Source: CAZEYI01 sp964422855
GTDB taxonomy: Bacteria > Patescibacteriota > Gracilibacteria > Absconditabacterales > Absconditicoccaceae
Assembly: GCA_964422855.1 (NCBI GenBank)
Contig: CAYRCS010000001.1
Location: 28,611 to 92,610, forward strand
DNA: 64,000 nucleotides
Direction of reading: 5' to 3'
Position 1 is the stretch's first letter, and every line of letters begins with the position of its first letter. The notes beneath the pieces were generated by a model, which saw only the letters and a list, made by a program, of their open reading frames with translations, was not told where the DNA came from and made no database searches. Both the position numbers and the translations under genes were made by a program. This document shows, in pieces, positions 41,744 through 54,756 of this stretch.

Positions 41744-43423
41744 TTAGCCAAAAGTAAATGCGTACAATTCTACTCATGGTTTGTTGAATTTTATTTCAAG
41801 TGCATGATCTCCTATCTCTGCTCACTCTATGAGTGTATATGCACCAAAATCTTTGACTGGGATGGTTTTATACAATACTCCATCTAGATATACTTTTGCT
41901 TCCACTTCGCCTCTTGCTGTACCTAATACCAATACTACATCAGAGGCATTGTATTGCAACCAGAGTGAACCAGCACTTGCTTGCAATGTTATTTGTTCTT
42001 CATAAGCTTTTCGCTCTCCCTGGAGTCATCGTGTGTTTTGGATGGATTTGTTTTCTTCTAGGAAATATGCTTGCTTACCTACTGGGTATAATGCTCTTCT
42101 TTTGAGTCATAGATATGTCTCCGCAGTCTGATCCTCGTTGGGAATTTCTATGACTTCAGTTGTCATCTGTTCGTTGTCTGAAGTGTATCATGGCACCTGT
42201 TTCAAAAGTTCTTGGATGACTTTTTCGGTCTCTGCATAATTTCATTCGCCAAAATGTTTGTATCTTACATTGCCTTTGACGTCTATGATATACTTGGCTG
42301 GTCGATAACGATTTTTGTATGCCTTCCATGTTGTGAAATCATTGTCGAGCACTACAGGATAGGTGATGTCATATTTTTTGAGCGCCTGCAACACATTTTT
42401 GGGATCTTTTTCAAACTGGAATTCTGGAGCATGTATACCAATGATAACCAATCCATCATCTGCATACTTTTCGTGCCATTGTTTGAGGTATGGGAATGTT
42501 CTTATACAATTGATACAACTATAGGTCCAGAAATCTATGATCACAACCTTTCCACTGAGCTCGCCGATAGACGCAAAACCTGTGGTATTGAGCCATGTTT
42601 CCAATCATACAAATTCCGGTGCAACATAGTTTGCATTGAATAACGATGTATCGATATCTTCCTGTACTTCGCTAATATCTTCTTCTTCATTCATCTCTTC
42701 CATATCAAACAAACTGTCAGTAATCCTTTGTTCCAATCACCCTATATTAGTATATAACCCTCGGTCCAATATTTTGGTTTGGATGGTCTTCGTATAGTCT
42801 GTTACTATAGCCACACCGGTAAGTATTATAATGATACCAATAGTTTTTTTGAACCATCATGTGGGATCTGCTGCCCGTCTCAATTTGCGTACTACTGCCG
42901 ATCAACCTCGAGCAACAAGAAATAACATCAATCACAATCAAAGAGCATATAGGAATATACTCACACTTCATTTGACAATCGAAACAGGGAGTATCAATGC
43001 TATGATCACTGCGTAGGTAGGCGAACAACTGGAAAATATCGGTCCCAATGCTGCACCCAATAATATGTTTCATCGAATCGAATTATCTTGAGCCCCCAAT
43101 ATATTTTGGGCTTTGTGTAATCATGTAAGGACTGCTATACGTTCCCATACCTGAGGAAATATATAGACCAAACCGAACGCTATCAAAATTCCACCTGATA
43201 TATAACTCCATATCATAGGATTGAGTCAAGTACACACCGTACTTACTTTGAGCAAAAGTGTAAATGCTACTATAGAAACGATGAAGCTCGAACAGATGAT
43301 AAGGATTCTTTTGATCTTACCTTCTACTAATCCTCCACCTAATATGATAGGTAAGACAGGCAAAACACATGGCGCCAATATTGTTAGTATACCAGCTAGG
43401 AAAGCTGCAAGATATAATCCCAT
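41744..43423 (-). CDS. DipZ-like protein: CcdA-like membrane domain, thioredoxin domain and C-terminal beta domain
   Basis: 559 residues. The membrane part (1-230) has APCVLPVLPIILGG and SSCSPTYA, the two Cys-containing helices of CcdA. A thioredoxin/AhpC-like domain has TYSCINC (Cys303-Cys306), FWTYSC and the following IGIHAPEFQFEKD. The last ~160 residues are the DipZ-type beta-domain ending AYAFTFG before TAA. Many membrane-segment glycines are TGA. CcdA/DipZ passes electrons from cytoplasmic thioredoxin to the cell surface. Just upstream is a secreted CPIC protein. Confidence 0.88.
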
Positions 43424-43429
43424 GTATTT

Positions 43430-43936
43430 TTAATCGATAAGTCCAAGTAAAGTTTGTATTGATGGGTCTACACTGAGATCTGTTTTGTTTCAATCGCTAT
43501 CTATACTTATGAGTGTGTGTTGTATCTTGATGTCATATTTTTGCTTGAGAGCGTTTTCTTTATCGTAATTGACTTTGAATATCGCAACATCTGATGGTAT
43601 TTGATCAAGCTGGTCGTTTAGTTCTTTATCAAACTTTCTACAGATAGGACATCGTGATGCATGGAAAAACAATATCACCTTATTCCCGTCATCCAAAGAT
43701 TTTTGTACTGCCGATTCGCTATAATCGCTATATAATGCCGCGGTCGATTTCACTTCCAATCCGCTTGATAGAGTCTCTATAGCAAAAGGATTTGCAACTA
43801 TCTCCTCTTCTTCTTGTGCTGTTGCAGTGGTAGGGAGTTTCATCTGTACTACCATAGGCTGTGTGATGGTATAATATCGATATCAAACACCAGCTATAGC
43901 TACGAGTATAACAAATGATAGTAATATTTTTCTCAT
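43430..43936 (-). CDS. Membrane-anchored thioredoxin-like protein (CPIC)
   Basis: 168 residues. A signal/anchor (LLSFVILVAIAGV) precedes a thioredoxin-like domain with ILFFHASRCPICRKF and a following KVNYDKENALKQKYDIK strand-helix. One TGA glycine is near the end. The stop is 6 bases from the DipZ start, so they likely work together in thiol exchange. It starts from a divergent intergenic region with an inverted repeat. Confidence 0.82.
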
Positions 43937-43937
43937 A

Positions 43938-43995
43938 ACAAGACGTACAATATTGTAAAATAGCACATCCTATATACGGACACAGGACGTCTTGT
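43938..43995. promoter_or_regulatory. Inverted repeat in the divergent intergenic region
   Basis: ACAAGACGT (43938-43946) and ACGTCTTGT (43987-43995), 40 bases between them, in the intergenic region between the thioredoxin-like gene and the CCA gene. It could be a shared operator; no binding protein is known. Confidence 0.35.
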
Positions 43996-44068
43996 CAAAC
44001 CAATTTTGACGCTTGTAATTTGGCTTGGCATCACTATATTTGTGCTATATTTACTACACTCATATTGT

Positions 44069-45817
44069 ATGCTTCATTTTGATGCACTTCATGTGCTTGC
44101 CGACCATAGCGTTTTTATGCAGAAAAAAATCAAAAACGATGACGTTTTTCTCGTTGGTGGATGTGTAAGAGATCTTCTCTTGTGAACAGTTGAAAAGCCA
44201 CTCGATATAGACTTAGCAATGTCTGCCGATCCTAAAATATTGTATAAGAAAATCGATACTGTCTGACTCTCTCATTTTATGACTGAGAAATATGGCACTA
44301 TTACTCTATTACCAAAAAGCGGTGATTTCCATGGAGTAAAATATGAAATTACACCTTTCCGTACCGAATGAGGATATGCAGATCATCGCCATCCCGATAC
44401 TGTCCAACGATCAGATAGTATACTAGATGATGCTGCAAGAAGAGACTTTAGCATCAACTGTATCTATTATACGAGCCATCAATTATCTCAGATAGCAAAC
44501 AAATCGTTTGCTGATAAATCTACAGTACCTTATACTGACGATGACTTGCTCGCCGCATTAGAAAAAGATGGTTTTGCGTATTTTGCTGATCTCCAATTGT
44601 TGGTCGTACAAAAACATGATCTTATCAGTCAATTGTTCCCTCATGGGAAGCTGGATGATATAGCCCTGGTTGCGATGAGTGATTTTGTAAAAAAAGCATT
44701 TCAGTATAATGCTAAGAGCAAAAATACGAGTAAAAAAAACTTCCAGATAGTTGTCGATCCATTTGGCGGAATCAGTGCATTGCTCGAAAGAAATCTCAGA
44801 GCTGTTGGCGATGCGGATATCAGATTTTATGAAGACGCGCTGAGGATTATCAGAGCTGTCAGATTTGTTAATGTGATCAATCAGAAGCTTACAGCAAAAA
44901 AATCGGATCAAAAAATAGCTACATTTGACTTTGATAGCAAGACTCGAGGAAGTTTGAAAAAGAATTTCTATCAACTCCAGTTTGTTGCCAAAGAGAGAGT
45001 CAAAGAAGAATTGTGCAAGATATTTAAAGAATGAAACCCGTTTGGAGCTATAGCAATTTTGGATGAGCTTAATTTATTGAAGTTCTTGTTTCCAGCATTG
45101 CATGCAAACAAATATGTCGATCAACCTATCAGATATCATCCATTTGATGTATTTGCACATACGCTCTTAACACTCAAATCTTTGCAAGAATTAAACGACG
45201 ATTATCTTGTGAGATTTGGGATGCTCTATCACGATGTGGGCAAAGTAGATCAATATTACACACATACACTCCCCTTGGATCGCGAGGAGATCAGAAAAAC
45301 GTTTGGCACGTGGTTAAATCACGTCAACTCTGGTGTGGATCATGTGGCCAAAGATTTCGGAGCATTGTGATTTTCAAGCAAAGAAATCGAAGCTATCCAA
45401 TGGTATGTTGCTGCGCATCAAAAGCCGGGAGAAATCCTCATGAGCAGCCCAGATAAGCGAGAAAAAAAACTCAGGATCATGCTCAGTGAAGTATGATATG
45501 AGAAAGTGCAAAATATACTAGATATCACCATAGCAGATAGACTTGGTCAGATGAATCCATTGCAAAATTCTGCTGATATATCTGATGTGGAATGACTCAG
45601 AGTTATGCTTGATAGGCTCAATACCGAAGAAGGACAGTTCACTATGAAAGAGCTAAAACTGAATGGGAAAGATCTGATGAAAGAGCTCAAAATGACTCCT
45701 GGACCACAGATGGGAGAACTCCTGGATAAGGCATTTGAATGGGTAAGAGATGATATCAAAGGTAGAAATACAAAGGGGAAGATATTGGCTTATGTGAAGA
45801 AGATAAAATTAAAATAA
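44069..45817 (+). CDS. cca: CCA-adding enzyme / poly(A) polymerase family protein with HD domain
   Basis: 582 residues, longer than most CCA-adding enzymes (400-480). FLVGGCVRDLLLG then DIDLAM gives the class II nucleotidyltransferase GGxxR...DxD motif; DDAARRDFSINCIYY and RIIRAVRFV follow, as in the tRNA nucleotidyltransferase family. A ~100-residue insertion (about 160-250) lies between these. The C-terminal part has HPFDVFAHTL and HDVGKVDQYY, an HD phosphohydrolase motif. Seven TGA glycines. It would add or repair CCA at tRNA ends; consistent with this, the tRNA-Lys here has no encoded CCA. The class (CCA or poly(A)) cannot be fixed by eye. Confidence 0.88.
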
Positions 45818-45826
45818 AAATAAAAC

Positions 45827-45864
45827 AAAAAACGACCCGGCCGGGNNNNNNNNNNTCGTTTTTT
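45827..45864. terminator. Terminator-like palindrome interrupted by 10 N
   Basis: AAAAAACGACCCGGCCGGG, ten N (45846-45855), then TCGTTTTTT. The outer arms AAAAAACGA and TCGTTTTTT pair, so it probably is a bidirectional terminator. The N run suggests an assembly gap at a hairpin. Confidence 0.6.
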
Positions 45865-45881
45865 GTTATACTAAAAGTAAT

Positions 45882-48800
45882 TTACTTTTTTAATTTTGCC
45901 ATATCCTCTTGAACTGACTGGAGCGCTTCTGGCAATATAAATCTAACAACCAATGCCATCATCTGTCCTCTGGAGATAGGCCTACTACCTCATACCATCG
46001 TACGCAATGTGACTGGCGTTTCTAATTTCTTCAGATGATATAATCATTCTAAGATACTATTTATAGCTTCTAAGTAGGTAACTTGATCTTCATGTCCTCT
46101 TGTTTTACCATAGACAATGCCCAATGTGTTTTGCATGATCATCTGGTACTTATCGGCCCATGTTTCACCTGCAAATGGAGCATCATATTTCTGATCGGTA
46201 ATGGTTCTTACCATGATCTTTCTCAGTTCACTTCGTTTCAATATTCTATCGAGTGAATAACGAGCTGGATCTTCTGGTCACTTATTGTAGTCACCATGGA
46301 TGATGCTGTATTTGTCTAAGATTTCTGCTGCGGCATGTTGGGTTTTGACACCACAAGTTTTGTCATAATAACTTGATGAGAAGTCTCCTTCTGGACAGTA
46401 ATCTTTTTCTACTACTGGATCGGCACTCTTTTTCTTTCTGTATTTACAGGTGATCGTACAGTCTGATCCTCCATCACATTGTTCGGCGCCGTTTTTGATA
46501 CCATCGCCACATCGTTGGGCAATACTAGATACCTCCAGATCATCGTCATCGTCAGCTACATCTCCTCCCAGCATATTTTGGAAATATATGATAGGGGTGT
46601 ATGTGCCACTTGTAGCATATGTATGTCCGCTAAAATTGGTACCGGTCGTACCATCTCCGTAATCTATATATGCAAGTTCTGTATAATCCAAACAATTTAT
46701 GGTAAATGGCACATATACTGGTACGATACCCTCACTATAATCTGAAACTACAAGAGTACATTGTGGAGGTGCAAACAAACAAGCACTTGTACAAGCACCC
46801 AATCCATTTTCTTCTCAAAGATCACATTGTTCGCTACCATCTATATCTCCATCACCACAAGTGGCGATACATGTATTGCTACACAAATCGCTATCGTTGG
46901 AGTTACCGTCATCACATTGTTCAGTATTTTCAGGGATACCATCACCACAATATCATCCAGTTATTGATGATGTCGTACAACTATTTGTACAGTAATTACA
47001 ACTTGATCCATAGTTTGGATTACATACCAACCCATTGTTTGCTCATGAGTCACAGACTTCTATCTGACCACTACTATTTGGATTTTGGATTGCGCCATCT
47101 CCACAATATGCGGATCCTACATATATGCCATTCTTCATATCACAATACCGAGTCTCTGATGGATAGCTGGTATTATATACATATGTTTTTGGTGCATAAG
47201 CATTTCCAGTCGCTGCGTATGTATGAGAGAAACTTGTTCCTGTAGTGCCATCACCATAATCTATATAATCAATTGATACAAAACTTGGATGAGTGCCTGT
47301 AAATGTAACATTTAATGGGGCATATCCAGTCAATGGTGTAGCAGACATAGTACATGTAGGAGATCTAAATTGGCAATCTCCAGAACATCATCAACTTATA
47401 CCATTTATTTCTCAGTTATCACATTGTTCGCCTGCTCATGTTTGTACCAGACTATCACCACACGATCATCATTGGACAGTATCGATATTACAACTTATAT
47501 TACAATAATCACAGGTATTGCCATAAGATGGATCACACGCAATGCCATTGTTTGCTCATTCATCACATTGTTCAGTTCCTTCTGGTATGCTATCGCCACA
47601 AGTTTGTTCTCTGGTAAAGAATGCTAATGTAGAACATGTTGTAAATAGCGAAGGCTCATCTATATTTGATACACGTAAGATACCATATAATGCTCCTGTA
47701 ATACTATATGTATGATTGAAGTCTATACCTGTCGTACCATCTCCGTAATCTATATAATCAAACTGTATATATGGGCTAGCTGTTCGCGTACCAGTAAATA
47801 GCACATCTGCTGGAACGAGTTCTGTATTGCTTTCTACATCTATAGTACACTGTGGGATTATCAAACAAGATGAAGTACACTCTGCCGATCCTCCAGGTCC
47901 ATCATCACATTGCTCTGCTCACTCAGGAATATTATTTCCACATGCAGCACAACTTTCAGATACAAATACATCATCAATCAGATAACTTGCTATGTCGTAT
48001 CATGGAACTGCTACTCATGAATTCCACATAGGGTTTGGTATTATACTCTGCCCTGTGTTGGTATGGAAACTTCCTATCGTGAAACGTTCGTATGCTTGAT
48101 CTGCATACACCGTACCTGATACACAGTTCCATCATGTTCATTGGATAAACCCTGTATGTTCAAACTGTGGGGTCTCTGTGATCGCACTCCAGAATACATT
48201 GGTCGGATACGTCCCTGTCGAGAACAACATCCCTATCTTATCACTCATATAATTTGCTATTGCGTGTGTCGCATAGCAAAATCATACATTGTAACTCTTT
48301 CCTATCTCCATAGGTGCGACTAATTCTGCTCCTATATATTCTCTACCTGCTCATGGGATATTGCTTGAGTAGGTCAATATATGGACCGCTCCATTACTTC
48401 ATAGATGTGGATACTGTTCCATGGCATCAAATATTCATGTACCAAATGGACATCCCAAACGTCCATAATCAGCATTTGGACTTGGCGAATACCATGATGC
48501 TGCATATCAGGTAAAGTGTGCGAAGTTTGTAGGACATTGGATATATGATTCAAATCATGGATTTGGTACCAAGTTACCTGATAGACCACATGTCTGTGGA
48601 ACCTCGAAATTACATTGATTATCACAACCATCTCCATTTGTTGTGTTTCCATCGTCACATTGCTCTGCTCATTGAAGGATATAGTTTCAACAAGAAGATA
48701 TTACGTCAAATGTTGCTTCACTATACAATATAAGATCAGATCATGAATGCGTATAGTCTGATACAAAGTATCCGGTATTTACAAAACTCTCTCCTACAAA

Positions 48801-51800
48801 TCCGGTCTCTACATATCATGTTATAGTAAATGTATATGTTGTATCTTCTGCGACTTCTGGCATATCCCATATAATACCGTGCAAATCGCCGCTATATGTA
48901 CCTGCTGGATCTGTTTGTAGCCCTGTCTCACTGATCACTCGTGGCAAGAAATCAAATACTTGCGATGTACCTGCCAATGCTCAGGAATTATGTATTGTAA
49001 TGGTAAATCATATTTGTGCTCATTCTTGGACTACTCATGTCGATGCAGTCTTTGTGATAGATATATCATCGTAAGCTAGTCACAAGATAAATCCATAATA
49101 ATTGGATATATTCGATCCGTCGTCATAACTTGTTCTTACTATCTTGAGTCATTCTTGATCTACGAGAGGCAATCAAATGGTCTCCAGTAATGGAGTCTGG
49201 AATGTTCATCCAAATGTAGTAGTAAGTCCATCATACAATATATTTCATACTCAGGTATTTATATAGTTTGGGGCTCACTGATGTGTTATCATACCAACTA
49301 ATGCGTTAGGATAATTAGTATATACAAATCATCCTGATTGGTATGCGACGACTCACGTCTCATCTAATTCTACATATCAACCTATCATATCATCTCCTAG
49401 ATATGCATAGTCTCCAGCAAACATGGTCTGATGATATTCCAATCCCACTGCCGAATCCAGATCATTATTACTATCATAGTATACTGGATTTGCCTGTTTT
49501 AAGATGTTTGGAAAGAAGGTATACTCTACTCCCAATCATCCCGTCCACGATGGATTTGTGTCTCTGGTATCACAATACGGATAATCTAATAAATTTGATC
49601 CATTTAATGATGCTTGAACAGCATAGTTACACGTCATCTGTCACTGTGATCCAGTAAGTATAGTGAAATATCCTGCTGGCCATAACACATTTGGTTCTGC
49701 GCTCAGTGCAGCATCTAGAATACCACCTGCGCCTGTACCATCAAAATTAGTGTCATTGTCTACCAAGAACCAAGCACCATAGAATAGATTGCTGTTAGTC
49801 CCTCAGACTATAGATACTGCAGTGTTATTGTGTATCGTAGATATGTCATTAAATACATTATCAACACTCGTTGCTCCAGCGTCGATGTATATTCATCGTA
49901 CATTATTGATGATGTTGATAGTATTGAATACATTACCAATAATATTGTTTGATCATCATTGTAATGCAATTCCATACTGTTGGGAGAATGAAGTCACATT
50001 GTTGATAGTATTGTAATTTGCATTATCATATAATCCTATACCAGCACCGCCATTGTTATATGTCATAACATTGTGTACAATATTACCTGTTGATGCATCG
50101 ATATATAATCATTCGACTACATTGCTAAATGTTTGGAGATTGCTGATCGTATTTGCAAATGATTGATATATATGCAATCCTCTAGAATTATTGCCAAAGG
50201 TCATAGATTTATCGATGGTGATGTTGTTGGCATTTTGTAAAAGTATACCATGTGCTGCATTTTGATATGCCATAGCTCATGATAAGTCATTGTCATCAGA
50301 GTCGTATATATAAACACCATGAGTCCCATTATCATAGAAGTACGATGAATAGATATGGTTGTTCATCAATCACTCGATTGTGAGTCATTCTGCTGCATTC
50401 CCATACACATTTTGCCCTGTGATGGTATTGCCAACTGTTTGATCAAAATAGATACCTTTGGCTCCATTGTTATATACGAAGTTAGTATCAAACATATTGA
50501 AATATCATCGATTCATGTAGATACCATTAGTATCGTTGTCGTGTATATCATTGTTTGAAATTGTATTGTCTGTAAGTTGCGAGCCCTGTCATTGCATTCT
50601 TAGCCCTACGTCATTTCATCCTATATCATTACCATCAATTGTGTTGTATGCTGACATATCAGTAGTGGATGCATTTCGTTGTATCCCATCCCCATCATTG
50701 TTGTATATATCATTGTCTGTATATGTATGATACATCGTCAATCATGATGCATGGATACCATCGTCACTGTTTTGGGCTATATATCCACTATAGATCACTG
50801 CTCCACTTGTATTAACCATATAGACTCCATCGGCCAGATTTCCTGTAATGGATGCACGATTGACGGATATATTTTCACTATCTGATACATACAAACCACC
50901 TAAAGTATTGCCAAGCGCAGTAAAATATCCAAGCGATACATCCGAACTATCATCTATATATGCCCCGTACCCATCATTGGATGAGACATATATTCCTGTT
51001 AAACTAATCTGACTTGATGATTGGATGATCAGACCATGAGCATCAGCACCGATATTGTCTGATGCATTTATCCCATAATATACTGGACTATTGAGTATTG
51101 GCCAAGGCATCGTTCCTGTAATATTGTACGAGTTTAGTATTTTCAATCAATACCCTAGATTGCCGCCATGAGCACCATTTACAGCACCATTGTAAACATT
51201 TTCTATAAGCGTCCCTGGTGATGAATTGATAGATATGTACCTAGATCTCATCCATATCCCAGTGGATTGGTATACATGAACACCAATTGAGGTATTTTGT
51301 CTTGGGTCCGCATCTATGGTGACATTGGTAGAATATCCTACATATACTCAAGTTCCGTTTGTCCAAGGCAGCGTAACAGGTCGTGGCGTACCTATATTGA
51401 TATCATCACTATTGATAACATAATGCCCATAAGGATTGTCGCCTACTGATCATCCAATAGTAATATCATCACTTCACTCTACATATATACCATAACTAGC
51501 ATTTGATCACTGTCATGGCCATATGGTATTAGCATTGGAGTTTGTAATATATACTCCTGCTGTTGGATTGCCTGCATTTGCGTTTATGGGCGTTTGTTCT
51601 TTAATTTCTATATTGCTAATGATGATGTTTCTATTCCCATCTATAAAAAGTACTCCAGAGTCAGCACTTGGGAGATATTTTACACGAGCTATAATATTGA
51701 TATCTTCTGACTTTCACAGTACTGCGGTACAGTCTCACGCAAAGTCCATAGAATACGACATATTATGATCTCCTGTGGCGAGTACATAGATCGTATCGGC

Positions 51801-52124
51801 AGCCAATGTCGCTGGCAAAGTATCCGTACCTGCGGCTATATACTGCACATCAAGCGTATCTGGATCACACAAATGTGTGTCCCAATATTGCGTGTAGAAT
51901 GTTTTATCTGTTTGTCACAAACCATCACCATATAGAGAATCTGCAATCATCCCTGTACTCCCATCCCAATTTATATTCCAATAATTGAAATCTATAATAT
52001 CATTGTTTGATCCCCAAGCAAAAGTATCACTTGCATGCCACAAAAACAAGAAAACACCTGTACTAAACAGGAGAATACTTGTCATAATGATATAAAGATG
52101 TTTTCTGATGTTAGGGAAGCCCAT
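45882..52124 (-). CDS. Giant surface protein 1: beta-helix, CBM-like, PKD-like and DUF4215-like repeats with SLH-like anchor
   Basis: 2080 residues from ATG 52124 (52085 possible) to TAA 45882. A signal helix (MTSILLFSTGVFLFLW) is followed by a right-handed beta-helix region (51800-49780) with many short NDxxxN-type coils. A beta-rich segment leads to a carbohydrate-binding-like module at 48600-47945 (NLVPNPGFESYIQCP, EYIGAELVAPMEIG, YLIDDVFVSES). Then three or four PKD-like units (YIDYGDGTTGT) alternate with Cys-rich repeats (EQCDDGNSNDSDLCSNTC). The end has FSSSYYDKTCG and an SLH-like region. There are well over 100 TGA glycines. No TAA/TAG was found in a spot check of 49020-49750. Adhesion to another cell or surface is inferred. 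Confidence 0.88.
47945..48600 (-). repeat. CBM-like module, copy A
   Basis: One of three similar modules in the two giant genes. It is preceded by QCDDGNTTNGDGCDNQC and opens NLVPNPGFESYIQCP; it closes in a YLIDDVFVSE strand before ESCAACGN. It matches the second module in DNA as well as protein. Confidence 0.75.
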
Positions 52125-52300
52125 AGGACATATAATTAGTGCATAAATATACAATAATTATATGCCTCTAGCAGCTAGTATGCAAAGTTAGTACCTATGG
52201 CTAAGTGAGATTGCTTGACATTTTATTTTTTTGTATAAATATGTTGATTTCTAGAGAGATATTGATAGAATAAATATCGTCTTTATTTTTCGATTATTTT

Positions 52301-53206
52301 ATGGGCTGTCGTTTTATAGAAAGATTTGTAGGTCGCCCTGGATCAACCATTCAAATATGAAATTGTAGAGTGACGGTAGTGTGATGCTCTGAAGATATTG
52401 CACATACTCTAAAACCACACGATAATAATTTCTTTTCAGAGAGAAAGCTTATTACCTTTTGATCCAACCCATCCTCCTTCACTCTTCTATTAGAGGATTC
52501 TGATTGGTCTGAGAAATTTAAACACGGTGCAAATATGTTACCTGGTATGGTGGAATGATTTAATAATTACTTATTAACAAAATCCACGGCTCTTTCTCAA
52601 ATTAATAAAATAAGATTTTCAGAAACAACAACTGGCAATCTACAAATACAAATATGAGGTTTATATTTGCCTATACCTGATACCTCTACCGTACATTGAA
52701 ACTTTACTGATTCTCATGACAATCAATATAAATTTTATGGTATGGATGTGACCAAAAAGAACAACTCACATATAGTACTTTCTAATCAATTATCGGCACA
52801 AATTATATACAAAGATCCTTTTACTGTGGAAAAGATAACAAGGGACATATGCTCCAGTTGACGCACTATACAACTACCATTTCACAAAGTAAGTCACTCG
52901 TGGGAATTAGTAAGATTTTTGGAAACCAAAAAGGGGTATATCCTGACTCTTGTATTGGATATGATTAATATGATATACCAAAGAAAGTTTGGTACAGGAC
53001 TTGTCATATGATATGAAAATATAGTATGGGATGAAAATATAAGAGTAGAATCTCTTCTTGACTGATCTTCTCACCTAATCATTAGAGAAGTTGGTCAAGC
53101 AAAACCAATTAAAGAGTGACTGTGACGTAAATGTGAATTTGAGGTAATAGATCGTAACAATGAAAAGCTTGTTACATGAGGTGCTATACTGTATATACTA
53201 GATTAA
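52301..53206 (+). CDS. Orphan protein, 301 aa, visible only with TGA as Gly
   Basis: Read from ATG 52301 to TAA 53204-53206 with twelve in-frame TGA codons, so standard translation shows no gene. A -35-like TTGACA at 52215-52220 and an A/T-rich region lie upstream. No signal peptide is clear. The C-terminal part (SHLIIREVGQAKP, then VTGGAILYIL) looks like a mixed alpha/beta domain, but I recognise no family. It lies between the two giant surface genes and ends 15 bases before the convergent radical SAM gene. Confidence 0.6.
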
Positions 53207-53221
53207 GCAATTGACAAAATT

Positions 53222-54658
53222 CTACCTATCATATTTTCACATATTTCTATGTCTCTTTGCCTCTATTTCAGAGTCTAGATCAAAAACATCATATGATTCG
53301 ATAAGTTGCGTAGTATTGCCTGGGATTTTCGTCATCTCTATCATGTGGTTTTTGAGCAAATCTCTTTGCTTATCGGTAAGGTAAAAATGTGTTAGATACG
53401 AAGGTAGTGCTGTAAAATCTAGTGCTTGAAACAATTTTGGATTTTGCATCATAGCATCTATAGCCCACTTGTAATCCGGATGATTTCGTCCATCGTTATG
53501 AGGGAAAAAAGATCTTGCCACATGCGGCCTAGGGATGGCTCCATATTCTTGTTGTGCCCACTGCATAAAATGTAGTGCATCTGTCAACGACTGCTCTGTA
53601 TCGACTGGATGTCCAAAAACCATTAGGGCCTCAGGCGTTAAGTTGGCTTTTTTACAATTTTCTAATGCATCTAGGACTTGTTTCTCTGTATTTTGTGGTT
53701 TATTGATTCACCTCCAGACTTCTCTACTTACTCCGTCTATACCAAATCAAACAGTTGTAAATCACGCTTTTTTGAGTTCTTCTATGAGATATTCTCCATG
53801 TTCTTCATAATTATATGCCTTATTGAAATAAGAAACTCAGGCCAATCATCTGAGTTTAACATTGATCCATGAGTATTCTGCTCTAGCTTCTTGGATCATT
53901 TTTGCAAAAGCAAAAAGTTTTTTGGGAGATTGGAAAACATCGAGATTGGTCATATAAAAAGAAAGTTCTGATATTTCATATCCACACGCCATATCTAACA
54001 AGTGTAGAAAGTCACCTTTTGTCTTATGTAGATCTCTATATTCTTCTGGAGTACCTTTCATTGCAGCACAAAATGAGCAATTCATTGCACATCCTTGCGA
54101 TACATACAGAGGCATCTCCTGTTGCATATATTGTATCATTTTATCTTTACTAAAAGCAGCTTGTACGCCTATTTTGTTATACATATACGATAGTGATATA
54201 TCTTTGGCAGCAGGAAGATGTGGTATATCGAGAACTTTAAGAAGTGTATCTGTAACCATACCATTGTATACGTTGTGACCAAATAATTGTGTAAACTGTT
54301 CTGGTGTGATGCCTGTATTGTATGATCATACAGGTGCTTTTGGATGCTTTATATCTCTGCCTGGTGCCAAAATTTGACCGCCAAGAACGACTTTGATATC
54401 ATTGCCATAGCCCTGTCTTATTGCTGATATAATACTTTGCACTTCTGATATATGAGATCCTGCCAATAGATTTATGCCTACAATATTGCTTTTTAGTTCT
54501 GCCTTCTCTATGTTGAGATCATATAAGTCTACATCATATCCTGCCTCATGCATCTGAGCACCGATGGTCATAAGAGAGTTTGGCATATAAATGTGCCCTA
54601 TCCCTGTATCAGGAGCATAACTGTGTCTAGGCTGGATGAGGGTGATAGATTTTTTCAT
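53222..54658 (-). CDS. Radical SAM protein with N-terminal B12-binding-like domain
   Basis: 478 residues. The N-terminal ~115 residues resemble the cobalamin-binding Rossmann domain (TIGAQMHEAGYDVDLYD, VVLGGQ). SQGCAMNCSFCAA gives CxxxCxxC (Cys190, Cys194, Cys197), ELSFYMTNLDVF and GFGIDGVSREVWRGI follow as in class B radical SAM enzymes. TGA glycines include APVG, KLRG and the penultimate region. Such proteins are methyltransferases or modify RNA, lipids or peptides; the substrate is not indicated. It ends 15 bases from the orphan gene. Confidence 0.85.
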
Positions 54659-54696
54659 TATTTGACATATATTTTAAATGTGTTATGATAATATAT

Positions 54697-54727
54697 AAAA
54701 AAGCAGCGAATGGTAGATCCGCTGCTG
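54697..54727 (-). terminator. Terminator between the one-TM and radical SAM genes
   Basis: On the reverse strand AGCAGCG and CGCTGCT form a stem around 11 bases and a T-run follows, just after the one-TM gene stop. Confidence 0.65.
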
Positions 54728-54756
54728 TCAAAGTGTAGTAGAGTTTTTTCTACTAT

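Noticed and set aside
46706..47245. Tyr/His-rich open frame on the plus strand inside giant gene 1
   Set aside because: Its composition is the complement of the Asn/Gly/Thr-rich repeats; a shadow frame.
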